Source of the DNA: Caryophanon sp036309765
Lineage (GTDB): Bacteria > Bacillota > Bacilli > Bacillales_A > Planococcaceae
Length of the DNA stretch: 64,000 bases
NCBI GenBank assembly: GCA_036309765.1
Contig: JAXJTE010000106.1
Coordinates: 1-64,000 of the forward strand
Reading direction: 5' to 3'
The position numbers and the translations under genes were made by a program. Positions within the stretch are counted from its first letter, which is position 1; the number at the start of each line of letters is the position of its first letter. The notes below the pieces were generated by a model. That model made no database searches and was not told where the DNA came from. It was given only the letters and a program-made list of their open reading frames with translations. This document shows, piece by piece, positions 34,816-43,212 of this stretch.

Positions 34816-36906
34816 ATGGACGAGCGCAAAGTCGACAATAGCGCAACGCCCGAACAACGCGACGAAGCAGCACAACAGCCCGCCTCACGTGTGAAAAAAC
34901 GAAAATCGAAACGTCGATACCGCATTGCGATGGTGTTCGGTGTATTGGCGATCATCATAATTAGCGCACTCATTTCGCTGCGCATTTACGCACAAATTGC
35001 AGGTGCACCACCGCTTACGGTACAAAAAGCGACGGTGTTTTTAAATGCGGAAGGCGAACAAATCGGTGACCATTACGTTAGCGAACGCCGCTACTGGGTC
35101 ACGCTTGACGACATTTCACCGCACGTCGTCAACGCAACCATTTCCGTTGAGGATCAAGACTTTTACTCGCATAGCGGCTTTAACGTCAAACGTATTGGCG
35201 CAGCCGTCATCGCGAACGTGCAAGCAGGTGGTAAAGCACAAGGCGCCAGTACATTGACGCAGCAATATGCGCGAAACTTATATTTAACGCACGAAAAAAC
35301 GTGGACGCGCAAATTGAACGAAGCGCTCTATGCGTATCGCTTAGAAGTATTTTATTCAAAAGATGAAATTTTAGAAGGCTATTTAAATACGGTGTACTAC
35401 GGTCACGGCATGTACGGCATTGAAGCGGCGAGCCGTTTTTATTACGGTAAATCCGCAAGCGAACTGACACTAGCAGAAAGCGCGCTGCTTGCCGGTATTC
35501 CGAAAGGGCCGACGTATTACTCACCTGTCGTCAACTTACAAAAGGCGACAACTCGTCAACACGTCATTTTAACGCTTATGCATGACGAAGGTTACATTAC
35601 AGCTGACGAACAAGCAGCCGCCGTTGCAACAAAGCTGACATTCACAAACAATGAATGGAAAACGGCGAACTCACAAGCACCGTACTTTTTAGATACAGCA
35701 TGGTTGGAAGCGAGCGCCATTTTAGAAGATGTCGGACGCAACATTGACACAGGCGGCTGGGAAATTCAAACGACGCTCAAAAAACAGCACCAGCAAGCAG
35801 CTGAAAACGCCATTCGCGATCAAATGCCAAAAACGAGCTTGCAAGCGGCACTCGTTAGCATCGAGCAGCAAACAGGCTACATTACAGCACTCGTTGGCGG
35901 ACGGAACTACGTAGACAGCAATTTCAACCGCGTAACGCAGGCGAAACGTCAGCCTGGCTCGACGATGAAGCCGCTTCTGTACGCCGCCGCATTACAAAAA
36001 GGCTACAGCCCGCTAACATTTGTCGACGTATCGCAAACGACGCTGAAATACGACGGTAAGGAATATACGCCAAAAAATATTAATGGTCAGTACGGCGACG
36101 ACATTACGATGGCTCAAGCAGTTGCGATTTCTGATAACGTGTACGCCGTTAACACGCTCGAAGATATTGGCTACAAAACATTTCAGCGCCTGCTCGACGA
36201 TGTGAAGCTCGGCGTCGAAATTAAACATGTGCCATCGTCCGCGCTCGGTGCGACGAACGTGACGCTACACAACATGACGAGGGCGTACGCTATTTTCGCT
36301 AATGAAGGAAACGAAGTACAACCGACAACAATTTTAAAAATTACAGATGAGCGTGGCAACATTTTATACGATGCGACAGCGAAAAAAGTCGAGCGCAAAC
36401 GTCTCGTACCAAAGGAAGATGCGTTTTTATTAACACAGATGATGCGCGGCATGTTCGACCAATCGTTCAACACGTATTTATACGCAACCGGTACATCCCT
36501 TCGCAACAAGCTGACACATCCATATGCCGCAAAATCAGGTACAACCGACACCGACCAATGGATGATTGGCTACTCACCGGTCGTGACAGCAGGTGTGTGG
36601 AACGGTTTTGATGAAGGCGTACTCGACGTCGATGCAGATAACGCCGCCGCAAAAGAAGTGTGGGCACAGTTTATGGAAAGTGTGCACGCCGGACAAAACG
36701 TTACGTTCAAAGAGCCTTCTGGTGTCACGGCGGTCGAAGTCGAGCTAAAAAGCGGCAATCTCGCAACGGAATATTGCACAGGCACAACCGCAACGATTTA
36801 CGTAGCAGACGACGATATGCCAAGTGATTCATGTGGCCCGATTGATAAATATACCGAGCCTGATACGTATAAAAACTGGTGGGATTGGTTGAATATTTTT
36901 AACTAG
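34816..36906 (+). CDS. pbpG: Class A penicillin-binding protein
   Basis: Bifunctional peptidoglycan synthase, 696 aa. A basic cytoplasmic N-terminus, one membrane anchor (residues about 38-58), a glycosyltransferase domain with catalytic Glu112 in EDQDFYSHSG, then a transpeptidase domain with S382-x-x-K385, SDN (439-441) and KSG (573-575). ATG at 34816 has GAGGTG six bases upstream. Position next to speB matches B. subtilis pbpG (ywhE), a forespore sigma-F gene; I could not confirm a sigma-F promoter here. Confidence 0.92.
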   Translation: MDERKVDNSATPEQRDEAAQQPASRVKKRKSKRRYRIAMVFGVLAIIIISALISLRIYAQIAGAPPLTVQKATVFLNAEGEQIGDHYVSERRYWVTLDDISPHVVNATISVEDQDFYSHSGFNVKRIGAAVIANVQAGGKAQGASTLTQQYARNLYLTHEKTWTRKLNEALYAYRLEVFYSKDEILEGYLNTVYYGHGMYGIEAASRFYYGKSASELTLAESALLAGIPKGPTYYSPVVNLQKATTRQHVILTLMHDEGYITADEQAAAVATKLTFTNNEWKTANSQAPYFLDTAWLEASAILEDVGRNIDTGGWEIQTTLKKQHQQAAENAIRDQMPKTSLQAALVSIEQQTGYITALVGGRNYVDSNFNRVTQAKRQPGSTMKPLLYAAALQKGYSPLTFVDVSQTTLKYDGKEYTPKNINGQYGDDITMAQAVAISDNVYAVNTLEDIGYKTFQRLLDDVKLGVEIKHVPSSALGATNVTLHNMTRAYAIFANEGNEVQPTTILKITDERGNILYDATAKKVERKRLVPKEDAFLLTQMMRGMFDQSFNTYLYATGTSLRNKLTHPYAAKSGTTDTDQWMIGYSPVVTAGVWNGFDEGVLDVDADNAAAKEVWAQFMESVHAGQNVTFKEPSGVTAVEVELKSGNLATEYCTGTTATIYVADDDMPSDSCGPIDKYTEPDTYKNWWDWLNIFN

Positions 36907-36945
36907 CATTTTTTCGTCATTTTTTATTTCGACCTACGCAAAAAA

Positions 36946-36972
36946 GCCGCCCGAATAACACATTCGGACGGC
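36946..36972. terminator. Bidirectional terminator between pbpG and ywhD
   Basis: GCCGCCCGAAT pairs with ATTCGGACGGC (one internal mismatch), with AAAAA before and TTTTT after. It serves two convergent genes. Confidence 0.9.
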
Positions 36973-36979
36973 CTTTTTG

Positions 36980-37498
36980 CTATTGTACTGCTAACCCTTT
37001 ATGCAGCTCTTCACTGCTACGATCCCACACTGTTTTATCATGCGATTGTAAAAATTCCGCTAACACGCGCTTCGATACGTCGTCCATGTTATCGACCATA
37101 ATTTTGCGCTTCATCGACTTGTCCATGCGGTTGACGTGGTCCGCTAAAATTTTGTAGCCGCGGCGTTTTTCGCGGTTCACGACCATTTCACACGCCGTCA
37201 CTCCAGCAAAGTACGCGCCCTCTGGCATTTGCTCAATCGTTACCCATACGAGCCAGTACGGTTTGCCGCCTTCTGAATCTTCGCGGTTCATCGTAAACTT
37301 AATGCCGCGCTCAACGTCGCTACGTGCATGCATCGCGCCGATATCAACGAACGCGCGCTCTTCCTCTACATCAATGATGACTGGGCTAATGTTTTCAAGC
37401 GACAACGAGCCGATGCCAAACCCTTTATGCCCGTCTGTTGGGTCGTTTTTAATAATCGTAAAGCCTAATTTTTGTTTTGGTTTTTCTTCGTTCGTCAT
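36980..37498 (-). CDS. ywhD: YwhD-family protein
   Basis: A 172-aa protein of the YwhD family, conserved in Bacillales near pbpG/speB, function unknown. It is soluble, with no signal peptide and no catalytic motif I recognise. GGAGG precedes the ATG. It is divergent from the tautomerase gene ywhB. Confidence 0.85.
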   Translation of the reverse strand: MTNEEKPKQKLGFTIIKNDPTDGHKGFGIGSLSLENISPVIIDVEEERAFVDIGAMHARSDVERGIKFTMNREDSEGGKPYWLVWVTIEQMPEGAYFAGVTACEMVVNREKRRGYKILADHVNRMDKSMKRKIMVDNMDDVSKRVLAEFLQSHDKTVWDRSSEELHKGLAVQ

Positions 37499-37566
37499 AT
37501 GAAAATACCTCCGTATACGCTATTATAAATACTATACACTATAATTCTACTTTGGAGGTATCATCA

Positions 37567-37752
37567 ATGCCAATCGTAACAGTAAAAATGCTAGAAGGTC
37601 GTACAGATGATCAAAAACGCGCGTTAGTTGAAGAAGTAACAGCAGCGATTTCAAACTCACTTAGCACACCAAAAGAAAGTGTAACTATCATCTTAGAAGA
37701 AATGCAAAAAAACCACTTCGCAAAAGCAGGTGTACGTGAAAGCGATAAGTAA
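37567..37752 (+). CDS. ywhB: 4-oxalocrotonate tautomerase family protein
   Basis: A 61-aa tautomerase. After removal of the initiator Met, Pro1 becomes the catalytic base (PIVTVKMLEGRTDDQKR). The family acts on enol/keto acids as hexamers. GGAGG lies 7 nt upstream of the ATG. Synteny with ywhD identifies it as YwhB. Confidence 0.92.
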   Translation: MPIVTVKMLEGRTDDQKRALVEEVTAAISNSLSTPKESVTIILEEMQKNHFAKAGVRESDK

Positions 37753-37773
37753 TCGTCGCCTAACGTAAATACG

Positions 37774-38478
37774 ATGAAACGACTTACAAACATTGTCGTC
37801 AATCTCATCTTAATCGCCATCATTTTCTCAGGTGTGTTATTAATTTTTAACCAACCGATTCAAGAGCATTTTATTAGTGAAGCGTCCGGCGATTTACTCG
37901 ACATGGACGCTGATACAATCGCTGAAAATCATAACGCTGACGCATCATACAACTTCGACGACATCGAGGAGCTAACGTTAACCGATATTTTATCGCTACA
38001 ATCGACAAAAAGCTACGTGCCGGTCATCGCGCAAATTGCCATTCCGTCTGTGAACATTCGTTTACCAATCGCAAAAGGCTTGAGCGAAACCGCACTCGCA
38101 ACTGGCGCGGGTACGATGAAGGAATCACAGCAGCTCGGTGAAGGCAACTACACGCTTGCTAGTCACAACCTCGAAGGAACGGACGTATTATTTAGTCCGC
38201 TTCACCGTCTCGAAATTGGCGAGCTCATTTATATTACCGATTTACAAGACATCTATACGTATGAAGTAACGATTTCAGAAGTCGTTGAACCAACTGCGGT
38301 GTACGTGCTAGACGATGTGCCAAATAAGCGACTATTAACGCTTATTACGTGCGCATTTGACGGTGCCGACCGCTTGCACATTCAAGCGACGTTTAAAGAC
38401 AAAACGCCGCTAGATAAAGCGACACAAGAAATGCTAAACGCGTTTGATCGTTTACAAACACATACGCAATGGAAATAA
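37774..38478 (+). CDS. Class A sortase
   Basis: Membrane transpeptidase that anchors LPxTG-type proteins to the cell wall, 234 aa. An N-terminal signal-anchor (residues about 6-25), His131 (LASHN), Cys193 (TLITC) and Arg200 (DRLH) make up the catalytic triad. The block GAGTMKE-GEGNYTLASH resembles Bacillus SrtA. No ribosome site is obvious, and the start is 21 bp after ywhB, so coupling is likely. The 3' end abuts IS-remnant sequence, which may have changed the last few codons. No LPxTG substrate is in the window. Confidence 0.88.
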   Translation: MKRLTNIVVNLILIAIIFSGVLLIFNQPIQEHFISEASGDLLDMDADTIAENHNADASYNFDDIEELTLTDILSLQSTKSYVPVIAQIAIPSVNIRLPIAKGLSETALATGAGTMKESQQLGEGNYTLASHNLEGTDVLFSPLHRLEIGELIYITDLQDIYTYEVTISEVVEPTAVYVLDDVPNKRLLTLITCAFDGADRLHIQATFKDKTPLDKATQEMLNAFDRLQTHTQWK

Positions 38479-38489
38479 TAAAAACTAAA

Positions 38490-38561
38490 CTAAGCGGCTT
38501 GAGCTCTAAATTCTAGATGGCTCAGACCGTTTAGTCTTTTCCGATAAGGTTGATGATTATA
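38490..38561 (-). pseudogene. IS3-type transposase OrfB tail, remnant 1
   Basis: The minus strand translates to YNHQPYRKRLNGLS followed by HLEFRAQAA and a stop. This is the characteristic C-terminus of IS3/IS150-group OrfB proteins (YN..R....LNGLSP.E.R). Only about 24 codons remain, and the rest of the IS is gone. It lies between the sortase and the DUF3139 gene and is about 80% like remnant 2 at DNA level. Confidence 0.7.
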
Positions 38562-38575
38562 AAGGAGTTGCTTTA

Positions 38576-38932
38576 ATGCTGAAAAAAATATTATTATTGT
38601 TAATATGTGCGAGTCTTATAACAGTCAGTGGCATTTACTTGATGCGCTACTTACTCATGAATGAGGTAGAAAATCACCTCGTTGAAGAAGAGTTTAAGAA
38701 AGATACCTTCGAAATGAGCTATTATCGAAACATTTCTTTACAAGGGAACGACTCTAAACAAGTGAAAGTAATATTTAACGCTCAACCTGACTATCATTTT
38801 TACTTTTACAAAAATGATGATGCAACAATTGAATTAAGAACAATAAAGGACCTTACAACAAATACAAGGCTTGGTACTGTTGATGAAATGGCGCCATATA
38901 TAAGTGAAATTAATGAACTTAAAGAAAAATAA
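38576..38932 (+). CDS. DUF3139-like membrane-anchored protein
   Basis: A 118-aa protein with one N-terminal hydrophobic segment (residues about 4-28, with basic KK before it) and an extracytoplasmic charged domain; it looks like DUF3139, function unknown. AAAGGAG precedes the ATG. Base composition is clearly lower in GC than its neighbours, and IS3 transposase remnants flank it on both sides, both in the same orientation. This suggests recent acquisition. Too little is known of the family to assign a role. Confidence 0.72.
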   Translation: MLKKILLLLICASLITVSGIYLMRYLLMNEVENHLVEEEFKKDTFEMSYYRNISLQGNDSKQVKVIFNAQPDYHFYFYKNDDATIELRTIKDLTTNTRLGTVDEMAPYISEINELKEK

Positions 38933-38941
38933 ATCCTTCTA

Positions 38942-39222
38942 AACTGCTCTTTCCCAAATAGACAATGAAAATAATAAAAATTAAGCTAAACGGTTTGAGC
39001 TCTGAATTCTAGAGAGCTTAAGCCGTTTAGTCGTTTTTGATAACGTTGATGATTATAAACATCTATAGCCTTTCGTAACTCCTCAAATGACTGAAACTCA
39101 TGCAAATTGAAGAACTGCTATTTTTTGTTCCACTGTATGCTTACTTCATGCCATAAAAAATATCCCCCAACAGGTAACAGATTTTGTTTTTTATCTGTCT
39201 ACCTATTGAGGAACATATCACA
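38942..39222 (-). mobile_element. Decayed IS3-type element, remnant 2
   Basis: The minus strand from 39117 to 38985 translates to an OrfB tail (EELRKAIDVYNHQRYQKRLN, then GLSSLEFRAQTV and stop), preceded by an in-frame TAG. The two outer ends resemble each other as inverted repeats, both ending in TAGACA: GTTCCTCAATAGGTAGACA (minus strand) and GCTCTTTCCCAAATAGACA (plus strand). It is probably an IS3 copy with an internal deletion of almost all of orfAB. It fills the gap between DUF3139 and the HD gene. Confidence 0.6.
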
Positions 39223-39243
39223 AATTTGGCGGCACTAGCTTTT

Positions 39244-40524
39244 TCATTTTCGACGCAGCAACGTTAAAATTTCGTTGCGCAGCGCATCATCTTCAATTGC
39301 TTCGACGACATCGAGTGGATAATAAATTTTGCGGTCTGGCTTTAACTTGCCAATGACCGCCTCGACAATCGGTGACACCGTCGATAGCTCCTGCAAGCTT
39401 CCATCTGGCATCAGCATCATAATCGGATTTTGCGCACTCGCCTTATAAAAATCGTCCGACGTCGTATCAGACACCAAATAATAGAGCGGATCAATGCCCG
39501 CCTTCGCAAATAAAATTTGAAGCTTCACGTAGCGCTCCATATCCTCGTCGCTATTTAAATTGCTATATTTGAACAAGCGACGATTCACAAAGCGCGTGCA
39601 TAAATCACGCAGCACCTCGTCTTTTTCGTTCATCCATAGCTGGAAATATGTAAGTAAAATGCTTTCGTCTAGCGCCACATAATCGGCTAGCGTAATGCGG
39701 TTCGTAAAAAACGGCACGAACGGTCGCGGTTCAATGTCAAACGTGTACTCATTCATATACAAATGCTTCGCGCGCTGCAAAATATGATTCAAAATCGCCT
39801 CCGCACTGCGCGACACCGGATGGAAATACACTTGCAAATACATTTGATAGCGCGACATAATGTAATCCTCAACCGCATGCATGCCGCTGTATTTCATCAC
39901 CGCCTGCTCCTTCGCCGGTCGAATCACACGCAAAATGCGCTCCAAATCAAAATGCCCGTACGTTACCCCTGTATAAAACGCGTCTCGCTGCAAATAATCC
40001 ATGCGGTCCACGTCCATTTGGCTCGAAATTAAACTAACGACAAGCTTGTTCTCATACGTCTTCTCAATGACTTGCGATACTTTAAGCGGAAAATCATCGC
40101 TCACTTTTCGCAGCACCGCATTGACCTCTGTATCGCCAAGCAAAATTTCACGCGTGTAAAACTCATGGTCAAGCTGAAACACATTTTCAAACGCATGCGA
40201 AAATGGTCCATGCCCTAAATCATGTAGTAACGCCGCACATAATACGACTAACCGCTCGCTATCATCCCACTCCGCACGCCCTTTAAAATGGTCATCTACA
40301 AGTCGACGCATGAGCTCATAAACCCCAAGCGAATGGTTAAAGCGCGTATGCTCCGCTCCGTGGAACACTAAAAATGTCGTCCCAAGTTGGCGAATACGAC
40401 GCAGCCGCTGAAATTCCCTCGTACTAATTAAATCCCAAATGACTTGATCGCGCACATGCACATAGCTATGCACAGGGTCTTTAAACACCTTTTCCTCATG
40501 AAGCTTTCGATCTTTATATCGCAT
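39244..40524 (-). CDS. ywfO: HD-domain phosphohydrolase (YwfO type)
   Basis: A 426-aa dGTPase-like protein. The metal-binding HD motifs are HTRFNHSLGVYEL and LLHDLGHGPFSHAFE, with the later QMDVDRMDYLQRD. B. subtilis YwfO has this length and architecture; the family hydrolyses (d)NTPs or related nucleotides. ATG at 40524 lies 10 nt after GGAGGG; the upstream 11-codon extension has no ribosome site. Confidence 0.88.
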   Translation of the reverse strand: MRYKDRKLHEEKVFKDPVHSYVHVRDQVIWDLISTREFQRLRRIRQLGTTFLVFHGAEHTRFNHSLGVYELMRRLVDDHFKGRAEWDDSERLVVLCAALLHDLGHGPFSHAFENVFQLDHEFYTREILLGDTEVNAVLRKVSDDFPLKVSQVIEKTYENKLVVSLISSQMDVDRMDYLQRDAFYTGVTYGHFDLERILRVIRPAKEQAVMKYSGMHAVEDYIMSRYQMYLQVYFHPVSRSAEAILNHILQRAKHLYMNEYTFDIEPRPFVPFFTNRITLADYVALDESILLTYFQLWMNEKDEVLRDLCTRFVNRRLFKYSNLNSDEDMERYVKLQILFAKAGIDPLYYLVSDTTSDDFYKASAQNPIMMLMPDGSLQELSTVSPIVEAVIGKLKPDRKIYYPLDVVEAIEDDALRNEILTLLRRK

Positions 40525-40618
40525 CACTATACAGCCCTCCTTCACTCTTTCCTTCATTATAATCGACGCGGCGCATTTCGTAAAAAAAGCCTTATAGCGA
40601 ATGCATCGAAAAAAAAAT

Positions 40619-40641
40619 GTATCCGAAAAGAATTCGAATAC
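40619..40641 (-). terminator. Terminator of the DUF1450 gene
   Basis: Minus-strand GTATTCGAA pairs with TTCGGATAC (one G-U), followed by nine T interrupted only by the arm end. It sits 8 bp after the stop. Confidence 0.8.
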
Positions 40642-40648
40642 ACTTTTG

Positions 40649-40876
40649 TTACACCATTTTCAGTTTTGCTTTTACTTTTTCCATTAGCTCTTCCTCTGTT
40701 AAGGCCGCTACTGGGCGACTGTTGACGAAGGTAAATGTTTTTTTACGTCCTGGGCCACAATAAGAATGGCAACCAATTTCAATCGTCGCGTCTGAATCGA
40801 TATCCTTTAACTTCGGAATTAATGTTTTCAAGTTGACAGCTTGGCACTCATCACAAACTTTAAATTCGTTTGCCAT
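40649..40876 (-). CDS. DUF1450 protein
   Basis: A 75-aa protein with Cys pairs CDEC near the N-terminus and GCHSYCGPGRKK in the middle, matching the DUF1450 family (YuzB-like). The thioredoxin-like/ferredoxin-like Cys arrangement hints at redox or metal binding, function unknown. ATG at 40876 follows AAAGGG; a ten-codon upstream extension was rejected. Confidence 0.78.
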   Translation of the reverse strand: MANEFKVCDECQAVNLKTLIPKLKDIDSDATIEIGCHSYCGPGRKKTFTFVNSRPVAALTEEELMEKVKAKLKMV

Positions 40877-40985
40877 TGCGTTTTCAACCCTTTCTATTCT
40901 AATCATTCAATATGCTATTTTACCGCAAAAAACGAATGACTTTCAACTGAAAAAGAATGTGTTTATACTTTTACAGCGGCTACGT

Positions 40986-41813
40986 TCATTGTTTGTCCAT
41001 ATTGTCGAGCATTTTGTCGTTGCGCTCTAAAATGCGCGTTAAATAATAGAAGTAACGCGTATTTTCGTCGTCGTTAAACGGCATGTAACGCACGTCGCGA
41101 GTCAATTGCGTAACGATGTGCTGCAATCGTGCCACAACATCGCTTACGGTCATTGGTGTAATGAGTTCACTAATCGATGCCATAACATGCGGCGTAATTT
41201 GTGGATATTGAAACTTCGTTGTCTCGCCCTTTAAGCTCTCCCTGTAAAAATCACGAATGAGTGCTGCTCGCTCTGCCCCGCTTCCTTCCACACAAATATA
41301 AATTTGTACAGCGATTCCTTGACGCATGCGGCGCTGAGAAATACCTGCGAACTTTTTGCCGTCGATGCTTAAATCAAAGCTACCAGGACAGTACGAGCCA
41401 ACAATTTCATACGCCTCGATGCTCGCTTCAGGAAACAGCAAACGAATGAGCGACACCATCGCCTCGTACGCTTCGTCAATCGATAGGCGCGTATCCTGCT
41501 CTGACATAATAAGCGACACGTTTAAAATGCCGCTATCAAGCACGACCGCTAAGCCGCCTGAGTTGCGTACAATTGGCGTGTAACCGTGCTGCTGTAAATA
41601 CGTTTTGCCGTCGTGTAAATGCGGCAGGCGATGGTCTTGAATGCCGAGTACGACCGATGCATCGTGTACCCATGTGCGAATCGTCCACGGTGAGTTGCCG
41701 GCGCCGATTGCCTCACAAAGTGTGTCGTCCGTTGCGAATGATTCAAGTGGTGATTTCGTTTTATTCGTAATCGATTGGTCAATGAAGCGCCAAATTGGTC
41801 GTTGTAAGTTCAT
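40986..41813 (-). CDS. lipL: Octanoyl-[GcvH]:protein N-octanoyltransferase
   Basis: Transfers octanoyl/lipoyl groups from GcvH to the E2 subunits of 2-oxoacid dehydrogenases. The 275-aa product has RNSGGLAVVLDSG and the acyl-accepting Cys142 in GSYCPGSFDLSIDGKKFAG, which separate LipL from ATP-using LplA. ATG at 41813 follows GGGGAG by 7 nt. Next to hemQ, as in B. subtilis (ywfL/ywfI). Confidence 0.9.
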   Translation of the reverse strand: MNLQRPIWRFIDQSITNKTKSPLESFATDDTLCEAIGAGNSPWTIRTWVHDASVVLGIQDHRLPHLHDGKTYLQQHGYTPIVRNSGGLAVVLDSGILNVSLIMSEQDTRLSIDEAYEAMVSLIRLLFPEASIEAYEIVGSYCPGSFDLSIDGKKFAGISQRRMRQGIAVQIYICVEGSGAERAALIRDFYRESLKGETTKFQYPQITPHVMASISELITPMTVSDVVARLQHIVTQLTRDVRYMPFNDDENTRYFYYLTRILERNDKMLDNMDKQ

Positions 41814-41934
41814 AAACATTCTCCCCTTTTCCTGTAAGCATACACAAATTCTTGACGCTTTTCATCCTCGCGTTTTTCGATTTTATGCTACACTGTGAGA
41901 GAAAAGATTTTTTATAAAAGGAGCGTTTCTAACA

Positions 41935-42684
41935 ATGAATGAAGCAGCAATTACATTAGATGGTTGGTACGTATTACATGATTTCCGCTCGATGGACTGG
42001 GCGTCTTGGAAATTAGTTGACGAAGCAGAGCGTCAAGAAGCAATTGAGGAGTTCCAAGCATATTTAGCAAACTTAAACGAAGCAGATGTCGCAAAAACAG
42101 GCGCACATGCTTTTTATACAATCGTTGGGCAAAAGGCAGACTTCATGCTTATGACGTTACGCGAAACGATGGACGAGCTACAAGAAATCGAAGCCGCGTT
42201 TAACAAATTAAAAATCGCAGACTTCACAATGCCAGCGTATTCGTACGTTTCAGTAGTCGAGCTATCAAACTACTTAGCAGGTGAATCAGATGAAGATCCA
42301 TACCAAAACGCACACGTGCGTTCGCGTTTATATCCTGAGCTACCACGCGCTCAATACGTATGCTTCTACCCGATGGACAAGCGTCGTCAAGGTAACGACA
42401 ACTGGTACATGTTAGGTATGGACGAGCGTAAAGGATTAATGCGCTCACACGGCATGATTGGTCGCGGCTATGCAGGGAAAGTAAAGCAAATCATCTCAGG
42501 CTCAATCGGCTTTGATGACCACGAGTGGGGCGTAACATTATTCTCTGACGACGTGCTACAATTCAAAAAATTAGTGTACGAAATGCGTTTTGATGAAGTA
42601 TCAGCACGCTACGGTGAATTCGGCTCATTCTTCGTCGGTAACATTGCGACAGACGAAAAATTAGTGAAGTTTTTAACAGTTTAA
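41935..42684 (+). CDS. hemQ: Coproheme decarboxylase HemQ (ChdC)
   Basis: Last step of the coproporphyrin-dependent heme pathway of Gram-positive bacteria: decarboxylates coproheme III to heme b. The 249-aa product has catalytic Tyr145 (CFYPMDKRRQ) and proximal heme ligand His172 (LMRSHGMIGRGY). The fold is chlorite-dismutase-like, but the distal Arg of true chlorite dismutases is absent. AAGGAG precedes the ATG. Confidence 0.96.
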   Translation: MNEAAITLDGWYVLHDFRSMDWASWKLVDEAERQEAIEEFQAYLANLNEADVAKTGAHAFYTIVGQKADFMLMTLRETMDELQEIEAAFNKLKIADFTMPAYSYVSVVELSNYLAGESDEDPYQNAHVRSRLYPELPRAQYVCFYPMDKRRQGNDNWYMLGMDERKGLMRSHGMIGRGYAGKVKQIISGSIGFDDHEWGVTLFSDDVLQFKKLVYEMRFDEVSARYGEFGSFFVGNIATDEKLVKFLTV

Positions 42685-42686
42685 AA

Positions 42687-42724
42687 AAAAGAGGCGTGTG
42701 CGAAATTTGCACACGCCTCTTTTG
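42687..42724. terminator. Bidirectional terminator after hemQ
   Basis: AAAAGAGGCGTGTGC pairs perfectly with GCACACGCCTCTTTT around a 7-nt loop. It serves hemQ and the small membrane gene convergently. Confidence 0.93.
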
Positions 42725-42726
42725 AA

Positions 42727-42930
42727 TTAACGCTTAACTTCCTTCGTCTTGCTCTCAAGCTCTTCAATATCCTTGAACTGCAAAATGAAAATGACCGTTT
42801 GAACGAATAACCCGAACGCCACTAAAATAATAAAGAAATATGGATGCGGTGCAATACCGTAATAGCCACTAATGACAAACGCTAAAATTGCGCTTAAAAA
42901 AATACTAATTAAGATGGATAGTTTATGCAT
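42727..42930 (-). CDS. Small two-helix membrane protein
   Basis: Not recognised. 67 aa with two hydrophobic segments (residues about 4-24 and 31-52) and a charged C-terminal tail (EELESKTKEVKR). AGGAG lies 8 nt before the ATG, supporting real translation. No motif to assign function. Confidence 0.72.
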   Translation of the reverse strand: MHKLSILISIFLSAILAFVISGYYGIAPHPYFFIILVAFGLFVQTVIFILQFKDIEELESKTKEVKR

Positions 42931-43100
42931 TATACAAGCTCCTTTTGAAAGTTCTTGTACTACAATAAACTATTTCACAGTATCATTTCTATCTTTTCAT
43001 TTTGTGCTGAACTGGCGAAATGGCACATTTGCACTTAAGCGCGATAAATGATTGTACGTTACATCATTTTGCCGCAAAACTAAGCATCGCTGTTTGAGCT

Positions 43101-43212
43101 CTATACAATGAACTTAATGCTGTAACTTTTCTTTTGTTTCGGCGGATGCTTTTCACGGGCACGTCAGAACGATGAATTCCTCGTGTTCTATTCAAAAGTT
43201 CGACCTATATAT
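43101..43212. repeat. MITE-like palindromic element, family B copy 1
   Basis: The ends CTATACAATGAACTT (43101-43115) and AAGTTCGACCTATATAT are inverted. The interior shares CTTTTGTTTCGGCGGA and CACGTCA-n-AACGATG with the copy at 55122-55248. Its right arm runs into the M20 gene: the element encodes that gene's last residues and stop. Confidence 0.72.
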
